A stretch of 64,000 bases of DNA from GCA-2687025 sp964473525. Its GTDB lineage: Bacteria; Poribacteria; WGA-4E; GCA-2687025. Under the pieces are notes generated by a model, which worked only from the letters and a program-made list of their open reading frames with translations, was not told where the DNA came from and did no database searches. Below are positions 35,447-43,572 of this stretch, one piece after another. The stretch covers positions 1 through 64,000 of the forward strand of contig CAYYPK010000017.1 of NCBI GenBank assembly GCA_964473525.1. The letters run 5' to 3'. Both the position numbers and the translations under genes were made by a program. Every line of letters begins with the position of its first letter. The first letter of the stretch is position 1.

Positions 35447-37546
35447 ATGGCGCCCGACACGGAGAGCAGCGGCGTGGATTACCCGACCACGCGACGCGTC
35501 GATCAGGTGGACGACCTCCACGGTCAACAGGTTCCCGACCCGTACCGCTGGCTCGAGGACGACGTGCGAGAGTCGGACGAGGTCGCCGCATGGGTCGCGG
35601 CTCAGAACGAGGTCACGGAAGCCTACCTGGACGCAGTCCCCACGCGGGATAGGATACGCCACCGCCTAACTGCCCTGTGGGACTACGGGAAGCACGGCGC
35701 CCCGTTTCGCGTCGGCGGACGGTACTACCACTACCACATCGACGGCCTACAGAATCAGAGCGTGCTCTACACGCAGGACAGCCTCGACGGCGATCCCCGC
35801 GTGCTGATCGACCCCAACGGGTGGTCGGAAGACGGGACGGTAGCGCTCGGGGGAGCGGCGTTCAGCGACGACGGTCGCTACGTGGCGTACGCCGTCTCCG
35901 AGGCGGGCTCCGACTGGACTACCTGGCGCGTCATGGACATCGACTCAGGCGACGTGCTGAGCGACGAGGTCAGGTGGGTCAAGTTCAGCGGCGCGACGTG
36001 GACGAAGGACGGCCGGGGGTTCTTCTACGGCCGCTTCGATGCACCGGACGAGGGAGACGAGTACCAGAGCCTGAACCTGAACCAGAAGCTCTGCTACCAC
36101 CGTGTCGGCACGCCGCAAGCGCACGACCCGGTCGTGTATTCGCGACCCGACGAACCAGAGTGGGGATTCAGCCCGGTCGTCACGGACGATGGTCGCTATC
36201 TCATCATCACGATCTGGAAGGGCACCGACAGCAAATACCGCGTCGCCTACCGCGACCTCGAGGAACCCTACGCCGCCCCTGTCGACCTCATCACGGACTT
36301 CGAGCACGAGTACAGCTTCGTCGGCTCGGACGGGCCCGTGTTCTACTTCGAGACGGACAGGGACGCGCCGCGACGCAAAGTCGTAGCCATCGACATCCGG
36401 CGCCCCGACGCCGCCGATCACCGCGAGATCATCCCGGAAAGCGACGACACGCTCACGGACGTCAGCATCGTACATAACCAGTTCGTCGCCACGTACCTGA
36501 GGCACGCTCAGACACACGTCGCGATCTACGCCAAGGACGGGGCCCGTGTGCGCGATGTCGAGCTTCCGGGCGTCGGCACGGCGATGGGCTTCGGCGGGCG
36601 ACCGAGCGACACGGAGACCTTCTACGCCTTCACCAGCTTCGCAGTGCCGACGTCGATCTACCGGTACGACATGCTGACGAACGCGACCGAGCTCTTACAC
36701 GCCTCCGAAGCGGATGTCGACTCGGACGCGTACGAGACGCGACAGGTGTTCTACGAGAGCAAGGACGGGACACGCGTCCCCATGTTCGTCACGCACAGCA
36801 AGGGCATCGAGCTGGACGGCGAGAACCCAACGCTGCTGTACGGCTACGGCGGATTCAACGCATCCATGACGCCCGCGTTCTCGGTCAGCCGCCTCGCGTG
36901 GATGGAGATGGGTGGAGTCTTCGCGATGGCGAACCTGCGTGGCGGCGGGGAGTACGGCGAGGAGTGGCACCAGGCGGGCGTGAAGCTCCAGAAGCAGAAC
37001 GTCTTCGACGACTTCATCGCCGCCGCTGAGTGGCTTGTCGAAGAGGGCTACACGCGCCGTGACAAGCTAGCGATCCAGGGCGGCAGCAACGGCGGCCTAC
37101 TCGTCGGCGCGGCGATGACGCAGCGACCGGAGCTGTTCGGCGCCTGCCTGCCCGCGGTAGGGGTAATGGACATGCTGCGCTTTCATCTGTTCACCGCGGG
37201 CCGTTTCTGGGTTGACGACTACGGCAGCCCAGACGACGCGGAGGAATTCGCGGTGCTACTCAGGTACTCACCCTACCATTGCTTGCGCGCGGGGATCGCG
37301 TATCCCCCAACGCTCGTGACGACGGCGGACACGGACGACCGCGTGGCGCCGGGCCACAGCTTCAAATTCGCCGCCGCGTTGCAGGCCGCGCAGACAGGCG
37401 CCGCGCCCACGCTCATCAGGATCGAGACGCGCGCCGGCCATGGCGCGGGCAAGCCAACCACCAAGCAGATAGAGGAGGTCGTCGACCTGTGGAGCTTCCT
37501 GACGAAGGAGCTGAACATGGAGCTCCCCGACGGGTACCCCGCGTGA
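35447..37546 (+). CDS. Prolyl oligopeptidase (S9A family)
   Basis: 699 residues, close to the 710 of typical prolyl oligopeptidases. An N-terminal seven-bladed propeller (about 75-430) is followed by an alpha/beta-hydrolase domain. Catalytic triad candidates: S547 in GGSNGG, D631 in DTDDRV, and H665 in AGHGAGK. The start segment DPYRWLEDD is family-typical. No signal peptide, so it is a cytosolic enzyme cleaving short peptides after proline. It starts 21 nt after the epimerase stop and may share its transcript. Confidence 0.95.
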   Translation: MAPDTESSGVDYPTTRRVDQVDDLHGQQVPDPYRWLEDDVRESDEVAAWVAAQNEVTEAYLDAVPTRDRIRHRLTALWDYGKHGAPFRVGGRYYHYHIDGLQNQSVLYTQDSLDGDPRVLIDPNGWSEDGTVALGGAAFSDDGRYVAYAVSEAGSDWTTWRVMDIDSGDVLSDEVRWVKFSGATWTKDGRGFFYGRFDAPDEGDEYQSLNLNQKLCYHRVGTPQAHDPVVYSRPDEPEWGFSPVVTDDGRYLIITIWKGTDSKYRVAYRDLEEPYAAPVDLITDFEHEYSFVGSDGPVFYFETDRDAPRRKVVAIDIRRPDAADHREIIPESDDTLTDVSIVHNQFVATYLRHAQTHVAIYAKDGARVRDVELPGVGTAMGFGGRPSDTETFYAFTSFAVPTSIYRYDMLTNATELLHASEADVDSDAYETRQVFYESKDGTRVPMFVTHSKGIELDGENPTLLYGYGGFNASMTPAFSVSRLAWMEMGGVFAMANLRGGGEYGEEWHQAGVKLQKQNVFDDFIAAAEWLVEEGYTRRDKLAIQGGSNGGLLVGAAMTQRPELFGACLPAVGVMDMLRFHLFTAGRFWVDDYGSPDDAEEFAVLLRYSPYHCLRAGIAYPPTLVTTADTDDRVAPGHSFKFAAALQAAQTGAAPTLIRIETRAGHGAGKPTTKQIEEVVDLWSFLTKELNMELPDGYPA

Positions 37547-37586
37547 TCTCTCGGCAGCGCTCCTACACGAGAGGGAGGCGCCGCTG

Positions 37587-38474
37587 ATGCCTGACGACCA
37601 TCGGGCAGACCATCCCACGACGGACGACACCACCGTCGTCGCGGCGCCGTCGGAAGGCCCGGGGGAAGAGACCGACCTGCGCACTCGCATGCGCCAGTTC
37701 TACGGATCCTCCGAGACGTACAAGGGGCTGCTCGACGCGCACGACGAGGCGTACGCCGCCCCGTACGTCGGCCTCGTGCGCAAGTACGCAGAGGACCGTT
37801 CGCGCCTGCTGGAACTCGGCGGCGGCAACGGTATCGCCTCGCGAATGCTTGCTGATAGTGGGTTCCAGGTAGTGGGCACGGACCTGTCACCGCTGTTCCT
37901 GCGCGAGGTAGGCGGGTGGGCGCGCAAGGGTCTCGGCTACGCGGTCTGCGACGGGTTCGAACTGCCCTTCGCGGACGCCTCGTTCGAGGTCGTCTGCTCC
38001 AACGAGTACCTCGAGCACGTCCCAGACGCCCAAGCGGCGCTCGACGAGATGACGCGCGTCACCGCTCCTGGTGGGCGCGTCATGGTGATGGGACCCAATC
38101 TCTGCTCCCCCTTCCTGCCGTTCCGCGAGGGGTTGCAGGCGTTGCGCGGTCACCACGCCGGGCTCATCTGGACAGACGGCCCGCGCGACGCGTGGCGCAA
38201 GACACTCGCCAATGTCGCGCTCATCAACGACAAGAAGCGGCGCACGACACCGCAATTCCTCCACCGTACGCCGGACCTCGAGGACCGAGTCATCGGGGGT
38301 GACGCGGACAGCGCGTATCTCGCGACGCCTGCCGACATGGAGAGCTACTTCGCGGCGCTCGGGTGGGACACCATCGCGCTGGCGTCCGGCGGGAGCCGCA
38401 AGGGACGCCTGATAGCGTCGCTGATGCCGCGCTTCGCGCCCTACCTTTCGGTGATCGCGCAGAAGCCGGGGTAG
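37587..38474 (+). CDS. Class I SAM-dependent methyltransferase
   Basis: 295 residues. A polar 30-residue N-terminal tail precedes the Methyltransf_11-like core: motif I LLELGGGNG (74-82), D99 in VGTDLS, motif II FADASFEVVCSNEYLEHV, and motif III APGGRVMVMGPN. A good Shine-Dalgarno (GAGGGAGG) lies 8 nt before the ATG. The C-terminal third (about 190-260) is longer than in minimal enzymes and may hold the acceptor site. The substrate is unknown. The gene ends 50 nt before a terminator hairpin shared with the convergent secreted-protein gene. Confidence 0.87.
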   Translation: MPDDHRADHPTTDDTTVVAAPSEGPGEETDLRTRMRQFYGSSETYKGLLDAHDEAYAAPYVGLVRKYAEDRSRLLELGGGNGIASRMLADSGFQVVGTDLSPLFLREVGGWARKGLGYAVCDGFELPFADASFEVVCSNEYLEHVPDAQAALDEMTRVTAPGGRVMVMGPNLCSPFLPFREGLQALRGHHAGLIWTDGPRDAWRKTLANVALINDKKRRTTPQFLHRTPDLEDRVIGGDADSAYLATPADMESYFAALGWDTIALASGGSRKGRLIASLMPRFAPYLSVIAQKPG

Positions 38475-38520
38475 AGCGGCGGCGCGAGTCAGCAATTGAC
38501 TCCCCGAGCGGCAGACGCGA

Positions 38521-38546
38521 AAAGGGTCTGTCCGAAGACAGACCCC
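38521..38546 (-). terminator. Rho-independent terminator with UUCG tetraloop
   Basis: On the minus strand: GGGTCTGTC, loop TTCG, GACAGACCC, then TTTT. The stem is a perfect 9 bp with the very stable UUCG loop, 29 nt after the stop of the secreted-protein gene at 38575. On the plus strand the hairpin could also stop the methyltransferase transcript, though without a U-run. Confidence 0.9.
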
Positions 38547-38574
38547 TCTCACGAACTGTCGTTCGGCCGCGTCT

Positions 38575-39297
38575 CTAGCGGTTGGACTTGAGGTCGCCCC
38601 ACAGAACGCTGGTCTTACCCTTGGCCTCAACATCGCTGATGATGCCGTAGAACTCGCCATCCTCGTCCGGGGCAATGCCCAGGTTGTCAGCGTCGAACGC
38701 AACGTTGACGTAAGCGGAACCACCGGACTCACCGCACTTGAACAGCATGACGTTGTCGCCAGCGTTCAGGTCGATGTCCGTCGGGGTCGTGACGGTGCGG
38801 ACGCCGCCGGTCCACTGGTCGTTGTCGTAGACCTGCTCGCCGTTGAGCCAGATCTGGAGGTAGTCGTCGTGCGCGGGCTGCATCGTGGTCGTCTGCGCGC
38901 CAGGCGAGCCAACTACGATGATGCCGTACCACTCAATGTCATCGGATCCAGCGTCAAGGCCCCAAGACGTGGCCATGTTGTCGCCATCGTTTGTATCGAT
39001 GGTGACATACTGCCAGACGTGGTCGCCGCCGTAGTCGGCCAGGTCAACCACCATGCTCTGGGTCGCGCCAACGCCAGACAACGTCGAGACGCTCTCGTGC
39101 GTGTGCGCTCCGCCAGTGCCCTCACTGATGAAGTCAATCAGGCCGGCGGCGGCGAATCCACCGTTGTTCTCGATGATCTCGAGTCCCTGCCAACCCTCCA
39201 CCCACATGTCCGGGCCACTGCCCTGCCTGGCAGCCATCGCGCCGGTCGTGACCAAACCCAGCGCCAAGGCGCCGGCTATGAGCCATGTGCTCTTCAT
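38575..39297 (-). CDS. Secreted protein, tandem paralog 1 of 3, with WGxLK C-terminal tag
   Basis: 240 residues. Signal peptide at 1-22 (LVTTGAMA cleavage region). The mature part is beta-rich, with DDIEWYGIIV, AHDDYLQIWLNGEQVYDN, TTPTDIDLNAGDNVML and FKCGESGGSAYVNVAF. It looks like a PA14- or NPCBM-type jelly roll (the LQIWLNG...NGxNxL pattern), possibly carbohydrate-binding; no catalytic residues were seen. It aligns along its length with the two genes upstream but is the most diverged. The end carries KTSVLWGDLKSNR, the tag also found on the TolB-like proteins 14 kb away. Shine-Dalgarno GGGAG precedes the ATG. Confidence 0.82.
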   Translation of the reverse strand: MKSTWLIAGALALGLVTTGAMAARQGSGPDMWVEGWQGLEIIENNGGFAAAGLIDFISEGTGGAHTHESVSTLSGVGATQSMVVDLADYGGDHVWQYVTIDTNDGDNMATSWGLDAGSDDIEWYGIIVVGSPGAQTTTMQPAHDDYLQIWLNGEQVYDNDQWTGGVRTVTTPTDIDLNAGDNVMLFKCGESGGSAYVNVAFDADNLGIAPDEDGEFYGIISDVEAKGKTSVLWGDLKSNR

Positions 39298-39435
39298 GCG
39301 TGCGTTTCTCCCGTTGAAAGTTTGAGCAACAGGACCGGATTAGCGGGATGCGCCCGGCCGTTACCCACGTAGGCCGCTGGCGTGAACCAGCAACGAGACA
39401 CGTTACCACGTATCCGCAGGTATCCGCAGTGGCCG

Positions 39436-40188
39436 CTAGCGGCTCTTGAGAGCTCCCCACACGGTCGAGACCTTATCCTGCGCCTCTACCGCGAGCCCGG
39501 CGTACTTCCAGAACTCGTCGTCCATCGTCGGGACAATGTCGAGGTCGCTGTCGCCGTCCTCGAAGTGCAGGTTCACGTAGTCATCTCCGCCCGACTCGCC
39601 GCACTTGTAGAACAGGACGTTGTCTCCCTTCAGCAGGTCGACCTCGGTCGGCTGCGTCACGGTCTTGACGCCACCAGTCCAGTCCGGGTTGTCGTACACC
39701 TGCTCGCCGTTCAGCCATATCTGGGCGTAGTCGTCGTGGGCGGGATGCATCGTCGTCTGCCGAGCGCTGGGCGCCTTCAGGACGATGATGCCGTGCCACG
39801 TGAAGTCGGACTGGTCGACGAGGCCCCAACTGGACGACATGTTGCGACTGTCGTCCACGTTAATCGTCACGACCTCCCAGTCCCAGACGCCGTCCTCGCC
39901 CATTCCCTGACCAGAGTGGGCGTCGTCCAGCACGATCTCCGTCCTGTCGAGCAACCGAATGCCTTCGGTCGTGGACAGGAGTTCGTTCGTCAGGTCGCCA
40001 CCGGTGGCGTCGGCGAAGTAGTCGACAGCTCCAGCTACATTGTGGCCGCCGTTGTTCATGACGTTTTCCATGGAGAACCACTTGGCGATCCACTCGTCGC
40101 TGGCGGTCTTCTGGAAGTCGACGGCGCGGGCGGGCGAGACGGCGATGACGATCAGGAACGCGAGACCAAAGATAGCGCTTCGGCGCAT
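39436..40188 (-). CDS. Secreted protein, tandem paralog 2 of 3, with WGxLK C-terminal tag
   Basis: 250 residues. Signal peptide at 1-22 (AVSPARA). The mature domain is similar to its two neighbours: FTWHGIIVLKAP, AHDDYAQIWLNGEQVYDN, DLLKGDNVLFYKCGESGG and LHFEDGDSDLDIVP. The C-terminal tag is KVSTVWGALKSR. A very strong ribosome-binding site (AAGGAGGAG, 5 nt before ATG) suggests high expression. It is closer to paralog 3 than to paralog 1 (both have the LHFED...DLDIVP block and the EMG-EDGVWDWEV block). Function unknown; a ligand-binding jelly roll is the likeliest fold. Confidence 0.82.
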   Translation of the reverse strand: MRRSAIFGLAFLIVIAVSPARAVDFQKTASDEWIAKWFSMENVMNNGGHNVAGAVDYFADATGGDLTNELLSTTEGIRLLDRTEIVLDDAHSGQGMGEDGVWDWEVVTINVDDSRNMSSSWGLVDQSDFTWHGIIVLKAPSARQTTMHPAHDDYAQIWLNGEQVYDNPDWTGGVKTVTQPTEVDLLKGDNVLFYKCGESGGDDYVNLHFEDGDSDLDIVPTMDDEFWKYAGLAVEAQDKVSTVWGALKSR

Positions 40189-40304
40189 ACAAACTCCTCC
40201 TTATGAACCCGGCGCCGCGCGGCGCGGCGCATGCGATCTGGGCCTGCGTCGACGCGCGATGCGACGGCAAGCCTACCACAGGATACGACATATGGCTCGC
40301 AGAT

Positions 40305-40352
40305 GTAACACAACGCCGGGCTTGACCACGGTTGATCTCGCCCGGCGTTGTG
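40305..40352 (-). terminator. Terminator hairpin after secreted paralog 3
   Basis: Perfect 13-bp stem (CACAACGCCGGGC / GCCCGGCGTTGTG) with an 18-nt loop, followed on the minus strand by TTAC. It lies 31 nt after the stop at 40384, separating the transcript of paralog 3 from paralog 2 downstream. Confidence 0.7.
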
Positions 40353-40383
40353 CGATGTCGTAGACGGTTCTGTCGGCGCGGGG

Positions 40384-41139
40384 CTAGCGAGTCTTGATGT
40401 CGCCCCAGGTCGTGGCGGCCTTGTCATGCGCTTCGACGGCCAAGCTGGTGTGCTTCCAGAACTCACCGTCCTCGGTGGGGACGATGTCCATATCGCTCTC
40501 GCTGTCCTCGAAGTGCAGGTTCACGTACGCGGAGCCACCGGACTCACCGCACTTGAAGAGCAGAACATTGTCACCCTTGACGAAGCTTACGTCCGTCGGA
40601 GTGGTGACGGTGCGAACGCCGCCGGTCCACTGACTGTTGTTGTAGACCTGCTCGCCGTTGAGCCATATCTGAGCGTGGTCGTCGTGCGCGGGGTGCATGG
40701 TGGCATCCCTGTTCTTCGACGACTTCATAATGATGATGCCGTACCACTCGATGTTGTCGGTCGCGGCCTGCAAGCCCCACGAGGTCGCCATATTGTCACC
40801 ATCCTGCGTATTGATGGCTTTGACTTCCCAGTCCCACACGCCGTCTTCACCCATGCCGTTGCCGGCGTACTTCTTGTCAAGCTCTACCGACGCCTTGCTC
40901 AGGGCGGCCAGCCCGCTGGTCGTTGACGCGGTTTCGTGGGTGACGTCCCCGCCAGTTCCGTCAGAGATGAAGTCGATCACGGCGGAGGCCGCGAAGCCAC
41001 CGTTGTTCATGACGACTTCCATTGAGAGCCACTGCTCGATCCAGCCGTCGTCGCCCGTGTGCTGAAAGTTGACCGCGAAGGCCGAGGAGGCCGCGAAACC
41101 GGTAGCGAGGGCCGCACACAGAATCAGGTGCTTCCGCAT
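40384..41139 (-). CDS. Secreted protein, tandem paralog 3 of 3, with WGxIK C-terminal tag
   Basis: 251 residues. Signal peptide at 1-22 (AASSAFA). The domain matches the two downstream paralogs: IEWYGIIIMKSS, AHDDHAQIWLNGEQVYNN, TTPTDVSFVKGDNVLLFKC and LHFEDSESDMDIVP. The end is KAATTWGDIKTR. Shine-Dalgarno AAGGAGA precedes the ATG. A good promoter (TTGACC-17-TATCGT) lies 83-111 nt upstream. The paralogs have separate terminators and leaders, so expression of each may differ. Function unknown. Confidence 0.82.
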   Translation of the reverse strand: MRKHLILCAALATGFAASSAFAVNFQHTGDDGWIEQWLSMEVVMNNGGFAASAVIDFISDGTGGDVTHETASTTSGLAALSKASVELDKKYAGNGMGEDGVWDWEVKAINTQDGDNMATSWGLQAATDNIEWYGIIIMKSSKNRDATMHPAHDDHAQIWLNGEQVYNNSQWTGGVRTVTTPTDVSFVKGDNVLLFKCGESGGSAYVNLHFEDSESDMDIVPTEDGEFWKHTSLAVEAHDKAATTWGDIKTR

Positions 41140-41221
41140 AGAGATCTCCTTACTTACGTCGGTCGACGAACGCTAACAAGAGGCGGTGCCGGCGCACGCT
41201 TCGGCCGTCACCCCCTTGATT

Positions 41222-41250
41222 ACGATACCAATCTGGACGCGCCAGGTCAA
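41222..41250 (-). promoter_or_regulatory. Promoter for the secreted-paralog cluster
   Basis: Minus-strand -35 TTGACC (41250-41245) and -10 TATCGT (41227-41222), 17 nt apart, giving a leader of about 75 nt before the ATG at 41139. Confidence 0.65.
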
Positions 41251-41284
41251 GGCGCTACCTGTGGCAAGCCGCGTGCCATCTCGG

Positions 41285-41313
41285 TTGACAGCCCGTGAGC
41301 CGCCTCCTATACT
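41285..41313 (+). promoter_or_regulatory. Strong sigma-70-type promoter for the FAH-family gene
   Basis: TTGACA (41285-41290), 17 nt, TATACT (41308-41313): a perfect -35, a 5/6 -10 and ideal spacing. The leader before ATG 41360 is about 40 nt. It is divergent from the promoter of the secreted paralogs, 35 bp away. Confidence 0.85.
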
Positions 41314-41359
41314 CACGGTTCCACCAGCCAGTAAAGACACATGAGGCGAGTAGCAGAGC

Positions 41360-42346
41360 ATGGGCACGTTCGTTCGATTCCTGGGCGATGACGGCGTTGC
41401 GACGTGGGGTGTGGTAGACCAGTCCGACGCCGAAGGACACGCGTCAGGCACGCTCCTAGACGATGTGCCGGCCGAGCACGACCCGGGGTACTGGCCAGCG
41501 TTGCTAGCCGCCTTTGACGACCCGTCAGGGGGCGAGCCGTTCCATGCCGAGTCAGGCATGATCGTGTCGCCGGTGGGTAGGCCGCCGCAGATCCTCGCCA
41601 TCGGCCTCAACTACCAGGACCACCTGGACGAGATCAACGACGCCAACGCCGCGTCCGGCGCGCCCATCATCCCACAGCCGACCGAACCCACTGTGTTCGT
41701 GAAGTTCCCGGCGTCCGTCGTCGGGCACGAGGACGCCATCGTCATCCCGCGGATGGCTCCCGCGCAGGTGGACTACGAAGCGGAATTCGCCGTCGTCATC
41801 GGTCGCGAAGCGCTCAACGTGGCGCCGAACAACGCCCTGGACTACGTGGCGTTCTACACGTGTGGTCACGATGTCAGCGCGCGCGATGCGCAGTTAGAAG
41901 CTCCCAACGGTCAGTGGGCGCGCGGCAAGTCATTCGACACCTTCTGTCCGCTTGGACCCTACGCGGCGACCGACCTCGACCCGTCCGGTCTCGACATTCG
42001 CCTCATCCTGAACGGCGAGGCGATGCAGACATCGAACACGCGCCATCTGATCTTCGACGTGCCGACCCTCATCTCCTACCTGTCTCATAACATGACGCTG
42101 CTGCCCGGAACGGTGATCATGACCGGCACGCCAGGCGGCGTCGGCCACTTCATGGACCCACCGGTCTACCTCGTTCCAGGCGATGTCACCGAGGTGCATA
42201 TCGAGGGCATCGGGCGGCTGCGGAATGACGTGGTCGGAGACGAGACCTCGGGCTACACGCCAGCTACCGCGTTCGCGGGGCCGATGCCAGAGCCGCGTCC
42301 GACAGGTCAGGTTCAGGACGAGGACCAGGACGAAGACGAGGTCTGA
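41360..42346 (+). CDS. Fumarylacetoacetate hydrolase (FAH) family protein
   Basis: 328 residues. The FAH-fold domain starts about residue 75: GLNYQDH (82-88), metal ligands in DYEAE (138-142), DVSARD (171-176), GKSFDTFCPLGP (189-200) and TGTPGGVG near 255. The family includes C-C bond hydrolases, 2-oxo-hept-3-ene-1,7-dioate hydrolases, acylpyruvases and dehydratases of aromatic or sugar-acid catabolism; the sequence does not decide. An acidic tail (DEDQDEDEV) ends the protein and overlaps the neighbouring MFS stop by 34 nt. A near-consensus promoter suggests strong constitutive expression. Confidence 0.92.
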   Translation: MGTFVRFLGDDGVATWGVVDQSDAEGHASGTLLDDVPAEHDPGYWPALLAAFDDPSGGEPFHAESGMIVSPVGRPPQILAIGLNYQDHLDEINDANAASGAPIIPQPTEPTVFVKFPASVVGHEDAIVIPRMAPAQVDYEAEFAVVIGREALNVAPNNALDYVAFYTCGHDVSARDAQLEAPNGQWARGKSFDTFCPLGPYAATDLDPSGLDIRLILNGEAMQTSNTRHLIFDVPTLISYLSHNMTLLPGTVIMTGTPGGVGHFMDPPVYLVPGDVTEVHIEGIGRLRNDVVGDETSGYTPATAFAGPMPEPRPTGQVQDEDQDEDEV

Positions 42347-43560
42347 GCCGACTCGCCAGGCGCGCGCAACAGCAGCCCGAGCGCAACGCCGGACAGGATT
42401 AGGAAGCCGCTTGCTGCGCGGAACACGACGGGAAGCCCCAGATTCCCGGCGATGTACCCGCCGATGGGTGGCCCGACGATACTGCCAAACGCGCCAGCGA
42501 GCTGTAGCATCCCCATGGCCGTTCCACGGGCGGACGGCTTCACCAGATCCGTGATGAGCGCCACGCTGACGATGCTGCCCGCCAGACCGAGCCCCCACAT
42601 AGCCTGAGCCACGGCAATCCACGCGAGACTCGAAGCGACGCCCAGGAGGGCGTATCTCGCTCCCGCCGCGATGGACGAGAAGACGAGCAGGGGCTTCCTG
42701 CCTAGCCGATCCGACGCGCGGCCGAGCAGGATGATCACGGGGATCTCGACGACCGCGGCCAGTCCCATCATACGCCCAATCCACGCCTTGGACATGCCGA
42801 ACGTCTCGTCGAGATGGTTGGCGTAGAACTGCATCCCCATCGAGCTGCCGATCGAGCCGAATGCCACGCACGCGTAGAGGACGATGAGGTTCCTCTCGCG
42901 CAACACCTCGCGCCACGCGCCCCAGGGCGATGTCGCCGCCTCTCGCGCGGGTGGCTCGTGGATTCGGGCGCGGGCGAACAGGGCGCAGCCCAGGTAGATG
43001 ACCGCCCCTGAGAGGAACGCCGTCGCATACGACGTGTCGCGAGCCACGAGGGGGAGGAGACAGAGGCTCGTGATGGCGAACCCGACACTCCCGGAAACGC
43101 GATAGACCCCATACTGCTTGCCGCGCGAGCCGTCGTGCAGCGTCGTCGTGACGAGGGCGCCTATGTTGAGGCTGTACGCGACCGTGGACGCGGCGAGGGC
43201 GAAGGTGGCGGCGGCGAGCGACCAGAAACTACGGGACGCCAGATGCAGCCCGGTGGCGGCCGCCGATATGGCAAGCCCGGTCACGATCCACGGCTTGCGG
43301 CGCCCGGAGCCGTCCGACAGCACACCAACGACGATGGGCACTGCGGATGTTGTCGCCGACCGCACGAAGCCCAGCCAGCCAATCTGCTGGAGGCTCAGGC
43401 CGATCCAGGGAGCCCGGTAATAAAGACTGCGCAGCGGCCACACGATGCCCGCGGCGGTACCGAGGGCGACGGTGAGGAACCAGCATGCGCGAAAGTCACG
43501 CGACTGCCAGCCAGACCCCTCGGTCTCCCTGTTCGATGGCTGTGTGTCCGACGGTGGCAC
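42313..43560 (-). CDS. MFS transporter, tandem paralog 3
   Basis: 415 residues, about 12 hydrophobic segments. The MFS signature GVLSDGSGRRKPWI (loop 2-3) and the second-half equivalent GRASDRLGRKPLLV are present. Conserved family blocks shared with the two upstream genes are QQIGWLGFVRS, ALVTTTLHD, FANHLDETFGMSKAWIGR-like and SARGTAMGMLQL. Start GTG. It is the last gene of a three-transporter minus-strand operon (12-nt gap to the upstream gene). The substrate is unknown; a sugar or organic-acid importer is plausible. The Ser-rich C-terminus overlaps the convergent FAH gene. Confidence 0.9.
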   Translation of the reverse strand: MPPSDTQPSNRETEGSGWQSRDFRACWFLTVALGTAAGIVWPLRSLYYRAPWIGLSLQQIGWLGFVRSATTSAVPIVVGVLSDGSGRRKPWIVTGLAISAAATGLHLASRSFWSLAAATFALAASTVAYSLNIGALVTTTLHDGSRGKQYGVYRVSGSVGFAITSLCLLPLVARDTSYATAFLSGAVIYLGCALFARARIHEPPAREAATSPWGAWREVLRERNLIVLYACVAFGSIGSSMGMQFYANHLDETFGMSKAWIGRMMGLAAVVEIPVIILLGRASDRLGRKPLLVFSSIAAGARYALLGVASSLAWIAVAQAMWGLGLAGSIVSVALITDLVKPSARGTAMGMLQLAGAFGSIVGPPIGGYIAGNLGLPVVFRAASGFLILSGVALGLLLRAPGESAQTSSSSWSSS

Positions 43561-43572
43561 GATGCTGGATCT

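Noticed and set aside
39411..39430. Tandem TATCCGCAG repeat (10 bp twice)
   Set aside because: Only two copies, close to the end of a gene; no larger array or paired stem, so probably chance.
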